NCBI RefSeq assembly: GCF_900172325.1
Contig: NZ_FWFR01000002.1
Coordinates: 124,001-188,000 of the forward strand
Direction: 5' to 3'
Origin: Oceanibacterium hippocampi
Lineage (GTDB): Bacteria; Pseudomonadota; Alphaproteobacteria; Sneathiellales; Sneathiellaceae
DNA: 64,000 nucleotides
The notes beneath the pieces were generated by a model. It ran no database searches. It had not been told where the DNA came from and saw only the letters and a list, made by a program, of their open reading frames with translations. The stretch's first letter is position 1, and every line of letters begins with the position of its first letter. Of this stretch, positions 31,574 through 40,292 are shown piece after piece. Made by a program: the position numbers and the translations under genes.

Positions 31574-32149
31574 TTACAGGATGTCGGCCAGCACGCGCAG
31601 GCTGACGATATGGTCCGGGTCCTTCACCGTGCCGTTGTTCGAGCGCGAACCCTTCTTGATCAGGTCGACGGCGTCCATGCCTTCCACGACTTCGCCCCAG
31701 ACGGTGTACTGGCCATCGAGGAACGACGCGTCGTCGAAGCAGATGAAGAACTGGCTGTTCGCGGAATTGACGCTGTTGCCCTTGCGCGCCATGGAGACGG
31801 TGCCCCGGCGATGGGGCTCGCGCGAGAATTCCGCCTTCAGGTCAGGCTTGTCGGAACCGCCGGACCCGTCGCCGTTCGGATCGCCGGTCTGGGCCATGAA
31901 GCCGCGCAGCACCCGGTGGAAGGTGAGCCCGTCATAGAAACCGGCCCGGGTCAGCTCCTTGATCCGCGCGACATGGTTCGGCGCCAGGTCGGGACGCATG
32001 GCGATCACCACCTTGCCTTGCGGAATCTCCATGACCAGCGTGTTCTCCGGATCGAGCTTGGCCTGCGCCGAGGCGCTGCCCGCCCCGATCGCACCGGCGG
32101 CGATACTGAAGACAAGGGCGATGAGGGGCACGAGAAAGCGGTGTTGCAC
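31574..32149 (-). CDS. cyclophilin-type peptidyl-prolyl isomerase, secreted
   Basis: A 191-aa cyclophilin. A Sec signal peptide (about residues 1-28, ending ASAQA) sends it to the periplasm. The active-site residues are visible in FHRVLRGFMAQTGDPNGDGSGG and SQFFICFDDASFLDGQYTVWG. Start: GTG 32149 with GGGAGGA 6 nt upstream. A second, cytoplasmic cyclophilin lies at 55.8 kb. Proline isomerisation of envelope proteins is the expected role. Confidence 0.94.
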   Translation of the reverse strand: MQHRFLVPLIALVFSIAAGAIGAGSASAQAKLDPENTLVMEIPQGKVVIAMRPDLAPNHVARIKELTRAGFYDGLTFHRVLRGFMAQTGDPNGDGSGGSDKPDLKAEFSREPHRRGTVSMARKGNSVNSANSQFFICFDDASFLDGQYTVWGEVVEGMDAVDLIKKGSRSNNGTVKDPDHIVSLRVLADIL

Positions 32150-32317
32150 GGAAATCCTCCCGACGGTATCGAAACTGGTTGGGTCGCCTTGGCAACCTAG
32201 TGTCGGGAACCCGCCTCTGCAACGGCGGAGAGCGACGCAGACGGCGATACGGCGGCGAGGCGCAAGCGCGCTTGACCCCTTCCGCCCTGCCCCCTATGTT
32301 CCGACCCGCCTTGGTTG

Positions 32318-32393
32318 GGGCGCGTAGCTCAGGTGGTAGAGCAGCTGACTTTTAATCAGCGGGTCGCAGGTTCGAGTCCTGCCGCGCTCACCA
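32318..32393 (+). tRNA. tRNA-Lys (anticodon UUU)
   Basis: A 76-nt cloverleaf. The acceptor GGGCGCG pairs with CGCGCTC (one G-U), then discriminator A and an encoded CCA. The anticodon loop CTTTTAA carries TTT, closed by GCTGA/TCAGC, and the T-arm is GCAGG-TTCGAGT-CCTGC. Flanked by the secreted cyclophilin and a hybrid kinase; no integration scar visible. Confidence 0.97.
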
Positions 32394-32456
32394 GGTTTCA
32401 GCGAAAAATTGGCCTGTATCGACGGTCCGGCGTTCCGAGGCATTGACGCACAGCGG

Positions 32457-34553
32457 CTATTCCGTCCCGAGCGCCTCGCGCAGCAGGCGCGCCAGTTCGG
32501 CGCGGCGGAACGGCTTGCGGAGCAGCGGGTCGCGACGCTCGCCCTGCGTCAGCCCGTCGATCGCGCCCCCGGAATAGCCGGACATGAAGATCACCGCGAT
32601 ATCGGGATGGCGGCGGCGGACGCTCACGACGAACTCGGGACCGCTGATCCCGCCCGGCAGGACCACGTCGCACAGGATGGCCGCGGGCGGCGTCTCGTCC
32701 TGGTCTTCCAGCAGGCGTTCCGCCGCCGCCGCGTCGGCCGCCGACTGCGGTTCGTAGCCGAGGCCCCGCAACATCTGAACCGAGAGGGCGCGGATATCCG
32801 CATCGTCCTCGACCACCAGCACGCGCTCGCCGGTCCCGGCCGGGGCGGCGCCCGTACCGACGGGCCGGGTGACGGTATTCCGCGGCAGCGATCCGCGCGG
32901 CAGGTAGAGGCGCACGGTGGTGCCGGCACCCGGCCGGCTGTCGACCGAGATCTGGCCGCCGGTCTGGCGGACGAAGCCGAAGACCATCGGCAGGCCGAGG
33001 CCGCTTCCCTTGCGGACCGGCTTGGTCGTGTAAAAGGGTTCGAAGATCCGCGCCTGGACAGCCGGCGCCATGCCGACGCCGCTGTCCGCGACGCTGAGCA
33101 CGACATAATCCCCGGGCCGGGTGTCGGCCTCCCGCTCGGGACTGTTCTCGTCGAGCCTGGCATTGCCGAGCCGGATCGCCACGGTGCCGCTACCGTCCAT
33201 CGCGTCGCGGGCATTGATCGCGAGATTGAGCAGCGCGTTCTCGATCTGGCCCGGATCGGCACGGCAGTTCCAGAGTCCGGCCTCGACGTTGACGTCGATG
33301 CGGATCGCCTCGCCCAGGCTCCGCTCCAGCAACGCGATCATGCCGTCGACCAGTTCCGCAAGATCGAGGGATTGCGGCTTGAGCGTCTGGCGGCGGGCGA
33401 AGGCAAGCAGCCGCTGGGTCAGCTCGGTGCCCCGCTGCGCGGCGCGGAGCAGCGGACCGACATAGGCGTCGACCGCCGCGTTGTCGAGCGACTGGAGGAT
33501 CTCCGCGTTGCCCTGGATGACCATGAGCAGGTTGTTGAAATCATGCGCGACACCGCCGGTCAGACGGCCGAGGGCCTCCATCTTCTGGGTCTGGCGGAGG
33601 CTTTCTTCCGTGCGAACCAGCTCGGTCACGTCCTGACCGGTGCCGATTTCCTGCACGACCCGGCCCGTCCCGTCGATCACCGGGCGAGCGATCTCGCGCA
33701 CATGGCAGTCGCGTCCGTCCGATGTCAGGCTGCGGTAGCGAATGTCGATCGGCTTGCCGCCGCGGAGTTCGCGATAGGCCGAGCGGACCCGTTCGCGGTC
33801 CTCCGGATGGGTCAGGCCCATATCGCCGCTGAGCGTCGAGGCGCGGGCCATGAACTCTTCCGCCGACAGTTCGTGCAGCCGGGCGTAGGCTTCCGAGCAG
33901 AACACGCACCGATCGGCGACCGCGTCCCAGACATAATAGCCGAGGCCGGCGATCTCGGCCGCCTGGCGCAGCATCTCCTCGGAATCGTTCAGCCGCTTCT
34001 CCCGCTCCTGCCGCTCCGCCTCGGCGGTCAGGCGGCCGGACTGCTCCGCCTCGAGGACCTGTTGCGCGCGATGGCGGAAGTCGAGAATCTCGACCACGAG
34101 CGCCGCCGAGTGAACCAGCATCCGGCGCATCCGGTCGTCGAGTTCACGCGGGCGTATGTCGATGCCGGCAACGGTCCCGAGATTGATGCCGTTCGCGGTG
34201 CGCAGGGGCGCGCCCGCGTAGAAACGGATGTTCGGCGGTCCGACGACCAGCGGATTGTCGGCGAAACGGCTGTCCGACCGGGCGTCCGGGATGACCAGCG
34301 GCTCGTCGCCCATGATCGAATGGGCGCAGAAGGCGATGTCGCGCGGCATCTCGCTGTCGCCGATGCCGTAGCGCGCCTTGAACCATTGCCGTTCCGCGTC
34401 GACCAGGGTGACCAGGGCGATCGGCACGTCGAGCGCGCTCGCCACTGATTGCGCGACATGGTCGAAGGCCGCCTCGGGCGGCGTGTCGAGGATATCGAGA
34501 CTGCGCAGCTTCTCCAGGCGCGCTCGCTCGTTCTCGGGGGTCGGATAGGCCAT
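32457..34553 (-). CDS. cytoplasmic GAF-PAS hybrid sensor histidine kinase
   Basis: A 698-aa protein without membrane helices. Domains in order: GAF (about 20-165, with FCAHSIMGDEPLVIPDAR), a coiled segment, PAS (about 190-310, with DGRDCHVREIARPVIDG), HisKA with GGVAHDFNNLLMVIQGNAEI, HATPase with DSGVGM and GSGLGLPMVFGFVRQ, and a C-terminal receiver (about 575-695) with CDVVLPGGISG carrying the phospho-Asp. This layout fits a kinase that senses a soluble signal and passes phosphate to its own receiver. ATG 34553 has only a weak ribosome site. No response regulator is adjacent. Confidence 0.94.
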   Translation of the reverse strand: MAYPTPENERARLEKLRSLDILDTPPEAAFDHVAQSVASALDVPIALVTLVDAERQWFKARYGIGDSEMPRDIAFCAHSIMGDEPLVIPDARSDSRFADNPLVVGPPNIRFYAGAPLRTANGINLGTVAGIDIRPRELDDRMRRMLVHSAALVVEILDFRHRAQQVLEAEQSGRLTAEAERQEREKRLNDSEEMLRQAAEIAGLGYYVWDAVADRCVFCSEAYARLHELSAEEFMARASTLSGDMGLTHPEDRERVRSAYRELRGGKPIDIRYRSLTSDGRDCHVREIARPVIDGTGRVVQEIGTGQDVTELVRTEESLRQTQKMEALGRLTGGVAHDFNNLLMVIQGNAEILQSLDNAAVDAYVGPLLRAAQRGTELTQRLLAFARRQTLKPQSLDLAELVDGMIALLERSLGEAIRIDVNVEAGLWNCRADPGQIENALLNLAINARDAMDGSGTVAIRLGNARLDENSPEREADTRPGDYVVLSVADSGVGMAPAVQARIFEPFYTTKPVRKGSGLGLPMVFGFVRQTGGQISVDSRPGAGTTVRLYLPRGSLPRNTVTRPVGTGAAPAGTGERVLVVEDDADIRALSVQMLRGLGYEPQSAADAAAAERLLEDQDETPPAAILCDVVLPGGISGPEFVVSVRRRHPDIAVIFMSGYSGGAIDGLTQGERRDPLLRKPFRRAELARLLREALGTE

Positions 34554-34839
34554 GCACGATCCGCTTCGGTACCCGGTGCCAGCGGTTAATCAGCCGTGCG
34601 CCCGGGACAAAGTCAACCGTCGCGGCCCCCCGGACACGGACTGCGGGAACATGCCTTCCGTTCCGCGCGTATCGCGAACATTTGCGGAAAAATTTCCGAC
34701 ACTTTTTCACTCCGGCTATCAATTAACCTTAACGAACCATTGAAATCATTGGGCTTTCTCCGGCACGGCATTTGCTTCTCCAAGGGGGAAGCGAATCTGG
34801 CGGCAACCTGATCGCCGCCGAAGATCGTGAGGTTTCGTA
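34554..34839. other. intergenic stretch, AT-rich promoter region
   Basis: About 285 bases between the divergent hybrid kinase and a small ORF. The segment 34680-34760 is clearly AT-rich (for example TCAATTAACCTTAACGAACC) against the GC-rich background and probably holds promoters for one or both flanking genes. No RNA gene, repeat or palindrome of note was seen. Confidence 0.35.
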
Positions 34840-35043
34840 ATGCGTATTGCCATGATCGCCCTGACCCTGCTCGCGGGATATGTCCTGCTTCAGGACGATG
34901 CCGACTTCGAGCGCCAGATCCGCGTCCTGAAGGCGGAGGCGCAGGAGACGAGCATCAGCCTGCCGACCGTTCGCGATGCCGCGAGCCGGATCGACCAGGC
35001 GAAAATCTGGCTCGCCGAGAAGGTCAGCGTGCGGGAGGACTAG
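34840..35043 (+). CDS. small hypothetical protein with N-terminal hydrophobic segment
   Basis: A 67-aa protein. The first 17 residues (MRIAMIALTLLAGYVLL) form a short hydrophobic helix, either a signal sequence or a membrane anchor. An amphipathic, charged helical remainder (FERQIRVLKAEAQETSI ... IDQAKIWLAEKV) follows. A GTGAGG element lies about 9 nt upstream of ATG 34840, and an AT-rich promoter-like stretch precedes it. No known family. Convergent with the flavoprotein gene, 4 nt apart. Confidence 0.6.
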   Translation: MRIAMIALTLLAGYVLLQDDADFERQIRVLKAEAQETSISLPTVRDAASRIDQAKIWLAEKVSVRED

Positions 35044-35047
35044 GGTC

Positions 35048-36358
35048 TTACCAGGTGTCCCGCTCGACGCCTTGCAGGTTGTCGCGGACGCGGTCCTGCA
35101 GGGCGGCGATGTCGAGTTGATGCACCGAGCCCGCGCCTGCGAGATCGAGCGCATGCGCCGCCGCAGCCCCCATCGCGATGCACGGCCCCATGACGCGGAC
35201 GCTCGACAGCGCCGCGGGATCGCCGTCGATGCAGCGCCCGGCCGCCACGACATTGCCGAGTGCCGCCGGGGTCATCGCTCCGAACGGCACGTAGTGCATG
35301 TGATCGTCGCCGAACTCCTGCCAATGGACGGCGTCGGCGGCGTAATGCAGCTCGATCGGCCAGCTGCAGCGGGCAATGGCGTCGGCGGGCCGCGTGCCGG
35401 ACAGGACCTCGTCCACCGTGATGCGATGACGGCCGCGGATCCATCGGGTCTGGCGGATTCCCGGCAAGCCGTAGCTGCGCACCGAGGCGCCGGCGAAGGC
35501 GTCGGGGAATTCCGCCTTCAGGAAGCCGACCAGCCGGTCGACCTGGGCGCGGCCGGAAAGCACCGCGCGGCTGCCGCCGACCGGGTCGAGCGGCGTTTCG
35601 ATATGGGTCATGTTGACCAGCGCGATGTCGCGGCCTGGCACCGGGAAGACGAAGCCGTCCTCGCGACAGAGCCCGTGGTCGCGGCCGCGTGCGCGCAGTG
35701 CGTCGTGGATGACCGGGCGCGGGATCGCGCCGGCCTTCGCCCCGTCGACGCCTTCGAGGGTGAACATCACCGACCCCCAGATCGGCGTCTCCGGCTGCTG
35801 CAGTTCGGCCCCGGCGAGCCAGCAGAGCGCGCCGTCGCCGGTCGCGTCGACGAAGCCCTCGGCCTCGATCCTGAGATCGCCCCAGCGGCTGGCGAGGTCG
35901 AGCGCCGCGACCCGGCCGTTCGCGACTTCCGCGCCGCGCAGCACCGCGCCGAACAGCGGCAGCACGTCGGCGTCGAGCAGGCTGTCCTCGACCCAGCGGG
36001 CGAGCGCCTGCTCGTCGTAGAGCACGATCCGCGTGTTGCGGGCCGGACGGGCATGGGCGACGCCTTTCGCCTTGAGCGCCGCCAGCATCGCGCCCGCGAC
36101 CCCGTAGGTGACGCGGATCGGGTCGGGGCCGTTGCCATAGAGCCCGCAGAAGGTGCCGATCAGCGACGACACCGCCTGCCCGCCCGGCGACGGCGCCGCA
36201 TCGACGATCGCCACCCGCTTGCCGAGCGCCGCTGCCTCGAGCGCCGCGCTGGTGCCTGCGGCGCCGCTGCCGACGACGCAGATGTCGACGGCGAGCGGGG
36301 CCCGCGCCGGACTTTCCCGCCGTACCGTGCGGACGGCGATTTCGGGGATCAGCGCCAT
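35048..36358 (-). CDS. FAD-dependent oxidoreductase, linked to a NitT/TauT-type ABC transporter
   Basis: A 436-aa flavoprotein of the FAD_oxidored (succinate dehydrogenase/fumarate reductase-like flavoprotein) group. The dinucleotide-binding motif DICVVGSGAAGTSAALEAA is at about residues 25-43, followed by SPGGQAVSSLIGTFCGLYG. GFVDATGDGALCWLAG is the second FAD contact, and GRCIDGDPAALSSVRVMGP closes the fold. No signal peptide. ATG 36358 overlaps the end of the upstream permease gene by 10 nt, so it is the last gene of the ABC operon. It may oxidise the imported compound, which is unknown. Confidence 0.9.
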   Translation of the reverse strand: MALIPEIAVRTVRRESPARAPLAVDICVVGSGAAGTSAALEAAALGKRVAIVDAAPSPGGQAVSSLIGTFCGLYGNGPDPIRVTYGVAGAMLAALKAKGVAHARPARNTRIVLYDEQALARWVEDSLLDADVLPLFGAVLRGAEVANGRVAALDLASRWGDLRIEAEGFVDATGDGALCWLAGAELQQPETPIWGSVMFTLEGVDGAKAGAIPRPVIHDALRARGRDHGLCREDGFVFPVPGRDIALVNMTHIETPLDPVGGSRAVLSGRAQVDRLVGFLKAEFPDAFAGASVRSYGLPGIRQTRWIRGRHRITVDEVLSGTRPADAIARCSWPIELHYAADAVHWQEFGDDHMHYVPFGAMTPAALGNVVAAGRCIDGDPAALSSVRVMGPCIAMGAAAAHALDLAGAGSVHQLDIAALQDRVRDNLQGVERDTW

Positions 36359-37152
36359 TTCAGCACCCGGCGTTCGAGGCGCGCCAACAGCGCGCTGATC
36401 AGCAGCCCGAGCATCGAGAGCAGGACCACGCCGGCAAGCAGCTGGTCGGTCTGCATCAGGTTGCCGGCCGAAAGGATGAAGGCGCCGATGCCGAACTCGG
36501 CGCCGATCATCTCGGCGGCGACGAGCAGGATCAGCGCGATCGAGGAGGAGATCCGGAAGCCCGCGAGGATGCCCGGCATCGCGCCCGGCAGGACGATCTT
36601 GCGGACGATCTGGGCGTAGGGCATGTCGAAGCTCTGGCCCATCCGGATCAGGTTGCGCGGCACGTTGTCGACGGCGCTGTAGGCGCTGATCACCGTGGGG
36701 AAGAAGACGCCGAGCAGGATCGTCGCGACCTTGCTTGGCTCGCCGATGCCGAACCACAGGATCAGCAGCGGCAGCAGCGCGATCTTCGGGATCGGGAAGA
36801 GCGCCGAGACGATCGGTATGCCGACGCTGCGGGCCAGCGACCAGATTCCCATGGAGATCCCGACGGCGAGCCCGGCCAGTGTGCCGAGCGACCAGCCCCA
36901 GGCGATGCGCCCGAGGCTGGCGCCCAGATGCCGCGCCAGGGTGCCGTCGGCGGCGATCGCCTGCAGCGCCAGCGCTATCTCGTAGGGGCTGGGCAGGAAC
37001 AGCGCCGGCAGCGCCCCGCTCATCGAGGCGATCTGCCAGGCGGAAATGATAACCGCGAAGGCGAGCCAGGAGGCCCAGCGCTTCGGCCGCGGCGCGAAAC
37101 CGCCGCCGCGGAAGCGGACCGATGTTTCCTTGCCGCTGTCCCCGATGCTCAC
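36349..37152 (-). CDS. ABC transporter permease, NitT/TauT (SsuC/TauC) family
   Basis: A 267-aa inner-membrane permease with about six hydrophobic segments. It has the BPD_transp_1 EAA-like loop (VPRNLIRMGQSFDMPYAQIVRKIVLPGAMPGILAG) and the typical WFGIGEPSKVATILLGVFFP block. Start: GTG 37152 overlapping the ATPase stop by 4 nt (GTGA); the longer frame would run through the ATPase gene. Coupled at its end to the flavoprotein gene. Substrates of this family include taurine, alkanesulfonates, nitrate, riboflavin and pyrimidine precursors; none can be singled out. Confidence 0.93.
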   Translation of the reverse strand: MSIGDSGKETSVRFRGGGFAPRPKRWASWLAFAVIISAWQIASMSGALPALFLPSPYEIALALQAIAADGTLARHLGASLGRIAWGWSLGTLAGLAVGISMGIWSLARSVGIPIVSALFPIPKIALLPLLILWFGIGEPSKVATILLGVFFPTVISAYSAVDNVPRNLIRMGQSFDMPYAQIVRKIVLPGAMPGILAGFRISSSIALILLVAAEMIGAEFGIGAFILSAGNLMQTDQLLAGVVLLSMLGLLISALLARLERRVLKWR

Positions 37153-37925
37153 GCGACCGACTCCAGCTCGCGATCCGCGTCCTTGGCCTCGTCGACGATC
37201 AGCCGCCAGAGCTGTTCGCGAATCGTCTCGATCAGGTCGGCATGACGTCGCTCGGTCCGTTCGTCCAACGGCACGGGAACCGACACGATCTCCTTGATCC
37301 GGCCCGGACGGCGGGACAGCACCGCGACCCGGTCGGCCAGCCTGACCGCCTCGTTCAGGTTGTGGGTCACGTAAACCGAGGTCGTCCGTTCCCGCGCCCA
37401 GATCCGGATCAGATCCTCCATCAGCAGTTCGCGGGTCTGGGCGTCGAGCGCGGAGAGCGGCTCGTCCAGCAGCAGCAGCGCCGGCCGCACCGCGATCGCG
37501 CGGGCGATCCCGACACGCTGGCGCATGCCGCCGGAAAGCTGTTTCGGATAGGCATCGGCAAACTCGCCGAGACCGGTGAGCGAGAGCGCCTCGGCGATCC
37601 GTCGGGCGCGGCCGTCGCCGTCGAACCGGTGATGCTCGAGCGGCAGCCCGACATTGCCGGCGACCGTTCGCCACGGCAGCAGGGCGAAATCCTGGAAGAT
37701 GTAGGTGAAGGGGTTGAGACAGCCGTCCGGCGCCGCCCCCTCGGCGGCGACCCGGCCCTCGCTCGGGGCCAGGATGCCGCCCATGATCGAAAGCAGCGTC
37801 GACTTGCCACATCCGGACGGGCCGATCAGCGCCAGCGTCTCGCCGTCGGCGACACGCAGGTTGATATCGTCGAGGGCCTGCACCTCGCCGTAACGATGGC
37901 TGACGCCCTCGACGATAAGATCCAT
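37149..37925 (-). CDS. ABC transporter ATP-binding protein, NitT/TauT family
   Basis: A 258-aa nucleotide-binding subunit. Walker A GPSGCGKSTLLSIMGG (about residues 36-51), Q-loop FQDFALLPW, signature LSGGMRQRVGIARAIA and Walker B LLLDEPLSALD are all present, with the switch His in VTHNLNEA. It energises the permease encoded directly downstream (4-nt overlap) and follows the binding-protein gene by 16 nt, giving operon order binding protein, ATPase, permease, flavoprotein. Confidence 0.96.
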   Translation of the reverse strand: MDLIVEGVSHRYGEVQALDDINLRVADGETLALIGPSGCGKSTLLSIMGGILAPSEGRVAAEGAAPDGCLNPFTYIFQDFALLPWRTVAGNVGLPLEHHRFDGDGRARRIAEALSLTGLGEFADAYPKQLSGGMRQRVGIARAIAVRPALLLLDEPLSALDAQTRELLMEDLIRIWARERTTSVYVTHNLNEAVRLADRVAVLSRRPGRIKEIVSVPVPLDERTERRHADLIETIREQLWRLIVDEAKDADRELESVA

Positions 37926-37941
37926 GCGCGTTCCGCCCGGC

Positions 37942-38976
37942 TCAGTTCGCCGGAACCCCGTAGTGGCCGGAAATGAACGACAGGTCGAGGAAGCTCTTCG
38001 GATCGACGCTCTCGTCGACCAGGCCCTTCTTCTTCATCCAGGCGACCTGCTGGTAGATCTGGTCGACCTTGAGCCGACCGTCCGGGTCGATGAAGGGCGA
38101 GCCGGCGTAGATCGCGTCGGGCTTCGCCTTGGTGTATTTCTCGATGATCGGGACCAGCGCCTCGGCCTCGGAGCCGAACACCCGCTTGCCGTTCTCGAGC
38201 TTGTTGAACGCCTCGTGATAGTCGCGCGCGGCATGCTGGTAGGCGCGCACGAAGGCCTCGACGACCGGGCGCCGTTCGCTGACATTCTTGGCCGAGGTGA
38301 ACAGCCCGCCGAGCTGCCAGGGCGTGTAGTCATGCACCCAGCCGATCAGCTTGGCGCTGCCGCTTCCGGTCAGGCCGGCGACGATATGGGCCGGCAGGGC
38401 GATCGAATCGACCTGGCCCGACTTGATGGCGCCGATCATGTTCGGCACCGATTGCAGCGGCTTCAGCGCGACCGCGTCGTCCGGCCAGCCGAACTTGTCG
38501 GCCATCAGGCCGATATTGTAGTGGAAGGACGAGCCGACCTGGGTCATGCCGAAGCTGTGACCCGGCAGATCCTCGACCGACTTCAGGCCGGCCTCGTAGG
38601 CCTGGTTCGAGGCCAGGAAGCCGACGAAATCGAAGCCCGGCTCCTCCCGGCTCTGGGCGCCGATGACCTTGAGCGCGCCCTTGCCGGCGAGATTGAAGAA
38701 GCCGCCAGTAAAGGCGGTGACGCCGAAATCGCAATCGCCGGAGGCGATGCCGACGGCGACCGGCTGGGCGGCGCGGAAGAACTTGAACTCGGCTTCCAGC
38801 CCCTCTTCGGCGTAGTAGCCCTTGTCGGCCGCGATGAAGAGCGGCGAGGAGGACACGAAGGTGAGCGCGCAGACGACGACTTTCTCGGCCGCCTGCGCCG
38901 GTTGTGCGAGCGCGGCAGCGGCCAAGGCGGCGCCGAACGCCGTCGCGACGAGCCGGCCCTTGAATGACGACAGCAT
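37942..38976 (-). CDS. ABC transporter substrate-binding protein (NMT1/SsuA-like), periplasmic
   Basis: A 344-aa periplasmic receptor. It has a Sec signal peptide (about residues 1-29, ending AQAA), then a type II binding-protein fold starting EKVVVCALTFVSSSPLFIAADKGYY, typical of the NMT1/TauA/SsuA group. LTGSGSAKLIGW and other blocks fit. It captures the ligand for the coupled ABC transporter. ATG 38976 has GGGAGGA about 8 nt upstream, the best ribosome site in the operon, as expected for the most abundant component. Ligand unknown. Confidence 0.93.
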   Translation of the reverse strand: MLSSFKGRLVATAFGAALAAAALAQPAQAAEKVVVCALTFVSSSPLFIAADKGYYAEEGLEAEFKFFRAAQPVAVGIASGDCDFGVTAFTGGFFNLAGKGALKVIGAQSREEPGFDFVGFLASNQAYEAGLKSVEDLPGHSFGMTQVGSSFHYNIGLMADKFGWPDDAVALKPLQSVPNMIGAIKSGQVDSIALPAHIVAGLTGSGSAKLIGWVHDYTPWQLGGLFTSAKNVSERRPVVEAFVRAYQHAARDYHEAFNKLENGKRVFGSEAEALVPIIEKYTKAKPDAIYAGSPFIDPDGRLKVDQIYQQVAWMKKKGLVDESVDPKSFLDLSFISGHYGVPAN

Positions 38977-39278
38977 GGGGCATTCCTCCCGGATGGTTTG
39001 TTTTGCTTGGGCAACGTGCCTGATCGGTCACCATAGAGGCGCGCCGGAGGCAGGGTCAACGCGCACGCGACCGCCCGCCGCGCATCCCGGAGGCCGCCTT
39101 CCGCCTGCGGTTGCGCAGGCGCCGGGTTGCTCTCTCCCCGCGGGGCGAAGATGGAAAGCCGGCGATGGCGGTCACATATCCGGGTCGCGACACTTCCGCT
39201 CGCCGGGCGTCGCTGTTAAGCCTTTCAAAATATCCCTATGCTACCTCATCGGCAGGGGAAACGGACAGCTTCCGGGGA
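38977..39278. other. divergent promoter region between the ABC operon and the glycan cluster
   Basis: About 300 bases. The right half has an AT-rich stretch near 39213-39246 (TTAAGCCTTTCAAAATATCC followed by CTATGCTACC) that could be the promoter of the glycan cluster. The left half should contain the ABC-operon promoter, but no clear boxes are seen. No RNA gene or repeat recognised. Confidence 0.35.
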
Positions 39279-40292
39279 ATGACGTTGCAGCGCAGCAGTG
39301 CAGAGAGCGATCCGATCGAGAGCGCGCCAGAGGTGACCGCGTCGCCGAAGCTGTCGGTCATCGTTCCGCTTTACAACGAGGAAGAGAATGTCGCCCCGAT
39401 GCATGACGCGATTGTCGCGGCGCTCGCCGACGGCGACCTCGATTACGAGATCGTCTTCGTCGACGACGGCAGCCGGGACGAGACCTTCGAGCGCGCCGCC
39501 GCGCTGAAGGACCACGACCCCCGCGTCCGGGTCGTCAAGTTCCGCCGCAACTACGGCCAGACAGCCGCCATGGCCGCCGGCATCGAACATGCCCGCGGCG
39601 AGATCCTCGTGACCATGGACGGCGACCTGCAGAACGATCCGACCGACATCCCGATGATGGTCGCGAAGATCGGCGAGGGTTACGACCTGGTCGTCGGCTG
39701 GCGGCACAAGCGGCAGGACAAGTTCTTCACCCGCATCCTGCCGTCGAAGATCGCCAACTGGATCATCGGCAAGATCACCGGCGTCCCGATCAAGGACAAC
39801 GGCTGTTCGCTGAAGGTCTACCGCGCGGCGCTGATCAAGCGGATCTCGCTCTACAACGAGATGCACCGCTTCATTCCCTTCATGAGTTCCCTGGCCGGAT
39901 CGCGCATCGCCGAGGTCAAGGTGAAGCACCACGCGCGCCGCTTCGGGAACTCGAAGTACGGCCTCTCGCGGGTCTACAAGGTGATGTTCGACCTGCTGGC
40001 GATCAAATCGATCCTGACCGTCGCCAAGCATCCGATGAAGATGTTCTCCGGTCTCTTCGCCATCGCGTCGGTGCTGTCGATGGTTTTCTTCGTCAACGCC
40101 TTCTTCTCCGGCGAGGCGAGCGTCGTCTTCATGGGCATGTCGCTGCTGTTCGGCGCGATGGCCACCCAGATGGGCTTCGCCATGCTCCTGGTCGTGCTCA
40201 TCTTCAAGACCGGCACGCTCCGCCGCGAGAATTTCGTCCATCTTTCCGCCCGTGCCGTCTGGCCGGACAACCGCAAGCAGAACGTGACATGA
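39279..40292 (+). CDS. glycosyltransferase family 2, DPM1/GtrB-like, with C-terminal membrane anchor
   Basis: A 337-aa GT-A enzyme. The catalytic domain (about residues 25-245) has LSVIVPLYNEEENVAP, FVDDGSRDETF and an intact DxD in TMDGDLQNDP. Two membrane helices follow (about 258-278 and 292-315). This is the layout of polyprenyl-phosphate glycosyltransferases such as DPM1, GtrB and ArnC. It likely loads a sugar onto a lipid carrier on the cytoplasmic face of the membrane. Start ATG 39279 is the first in-frame ATG before the domain, but its GGGG is very close; a later GTG is possible. It is the first gene of the cluster and overlaps the next GT2 by 4 nt. Confidence 0.9.
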   Translation: MTLQRSSAESDPIESAPEVTASPKLSVIVPLYNEEENVAPMHDAIVAALADGDLDYEIVFVDDGSRDETFERAAALKDHDPRVRVVKFRRNYGQTAAMAAGIEHARGEILVTMDGDLQNDPTDIPMMVAKIGEGYDLVVGWRHKRQDKFFTRILPSKIANWIIGKITGVPIKDNGCSLKVYRAALIKRISLYNEMHRFIPFMSSLAGSRIAEVKVKHHARRFGNSKYGLSRVYKVMFDLLAIKSILTVAKHPMKMFSGLFAIASVLSMVFFVNAFFSGEASVVFMGMSLLFGAMATQMGFAMLLVVLIFKTGTLRRENFVHLSARAVWPDNRKQNVT

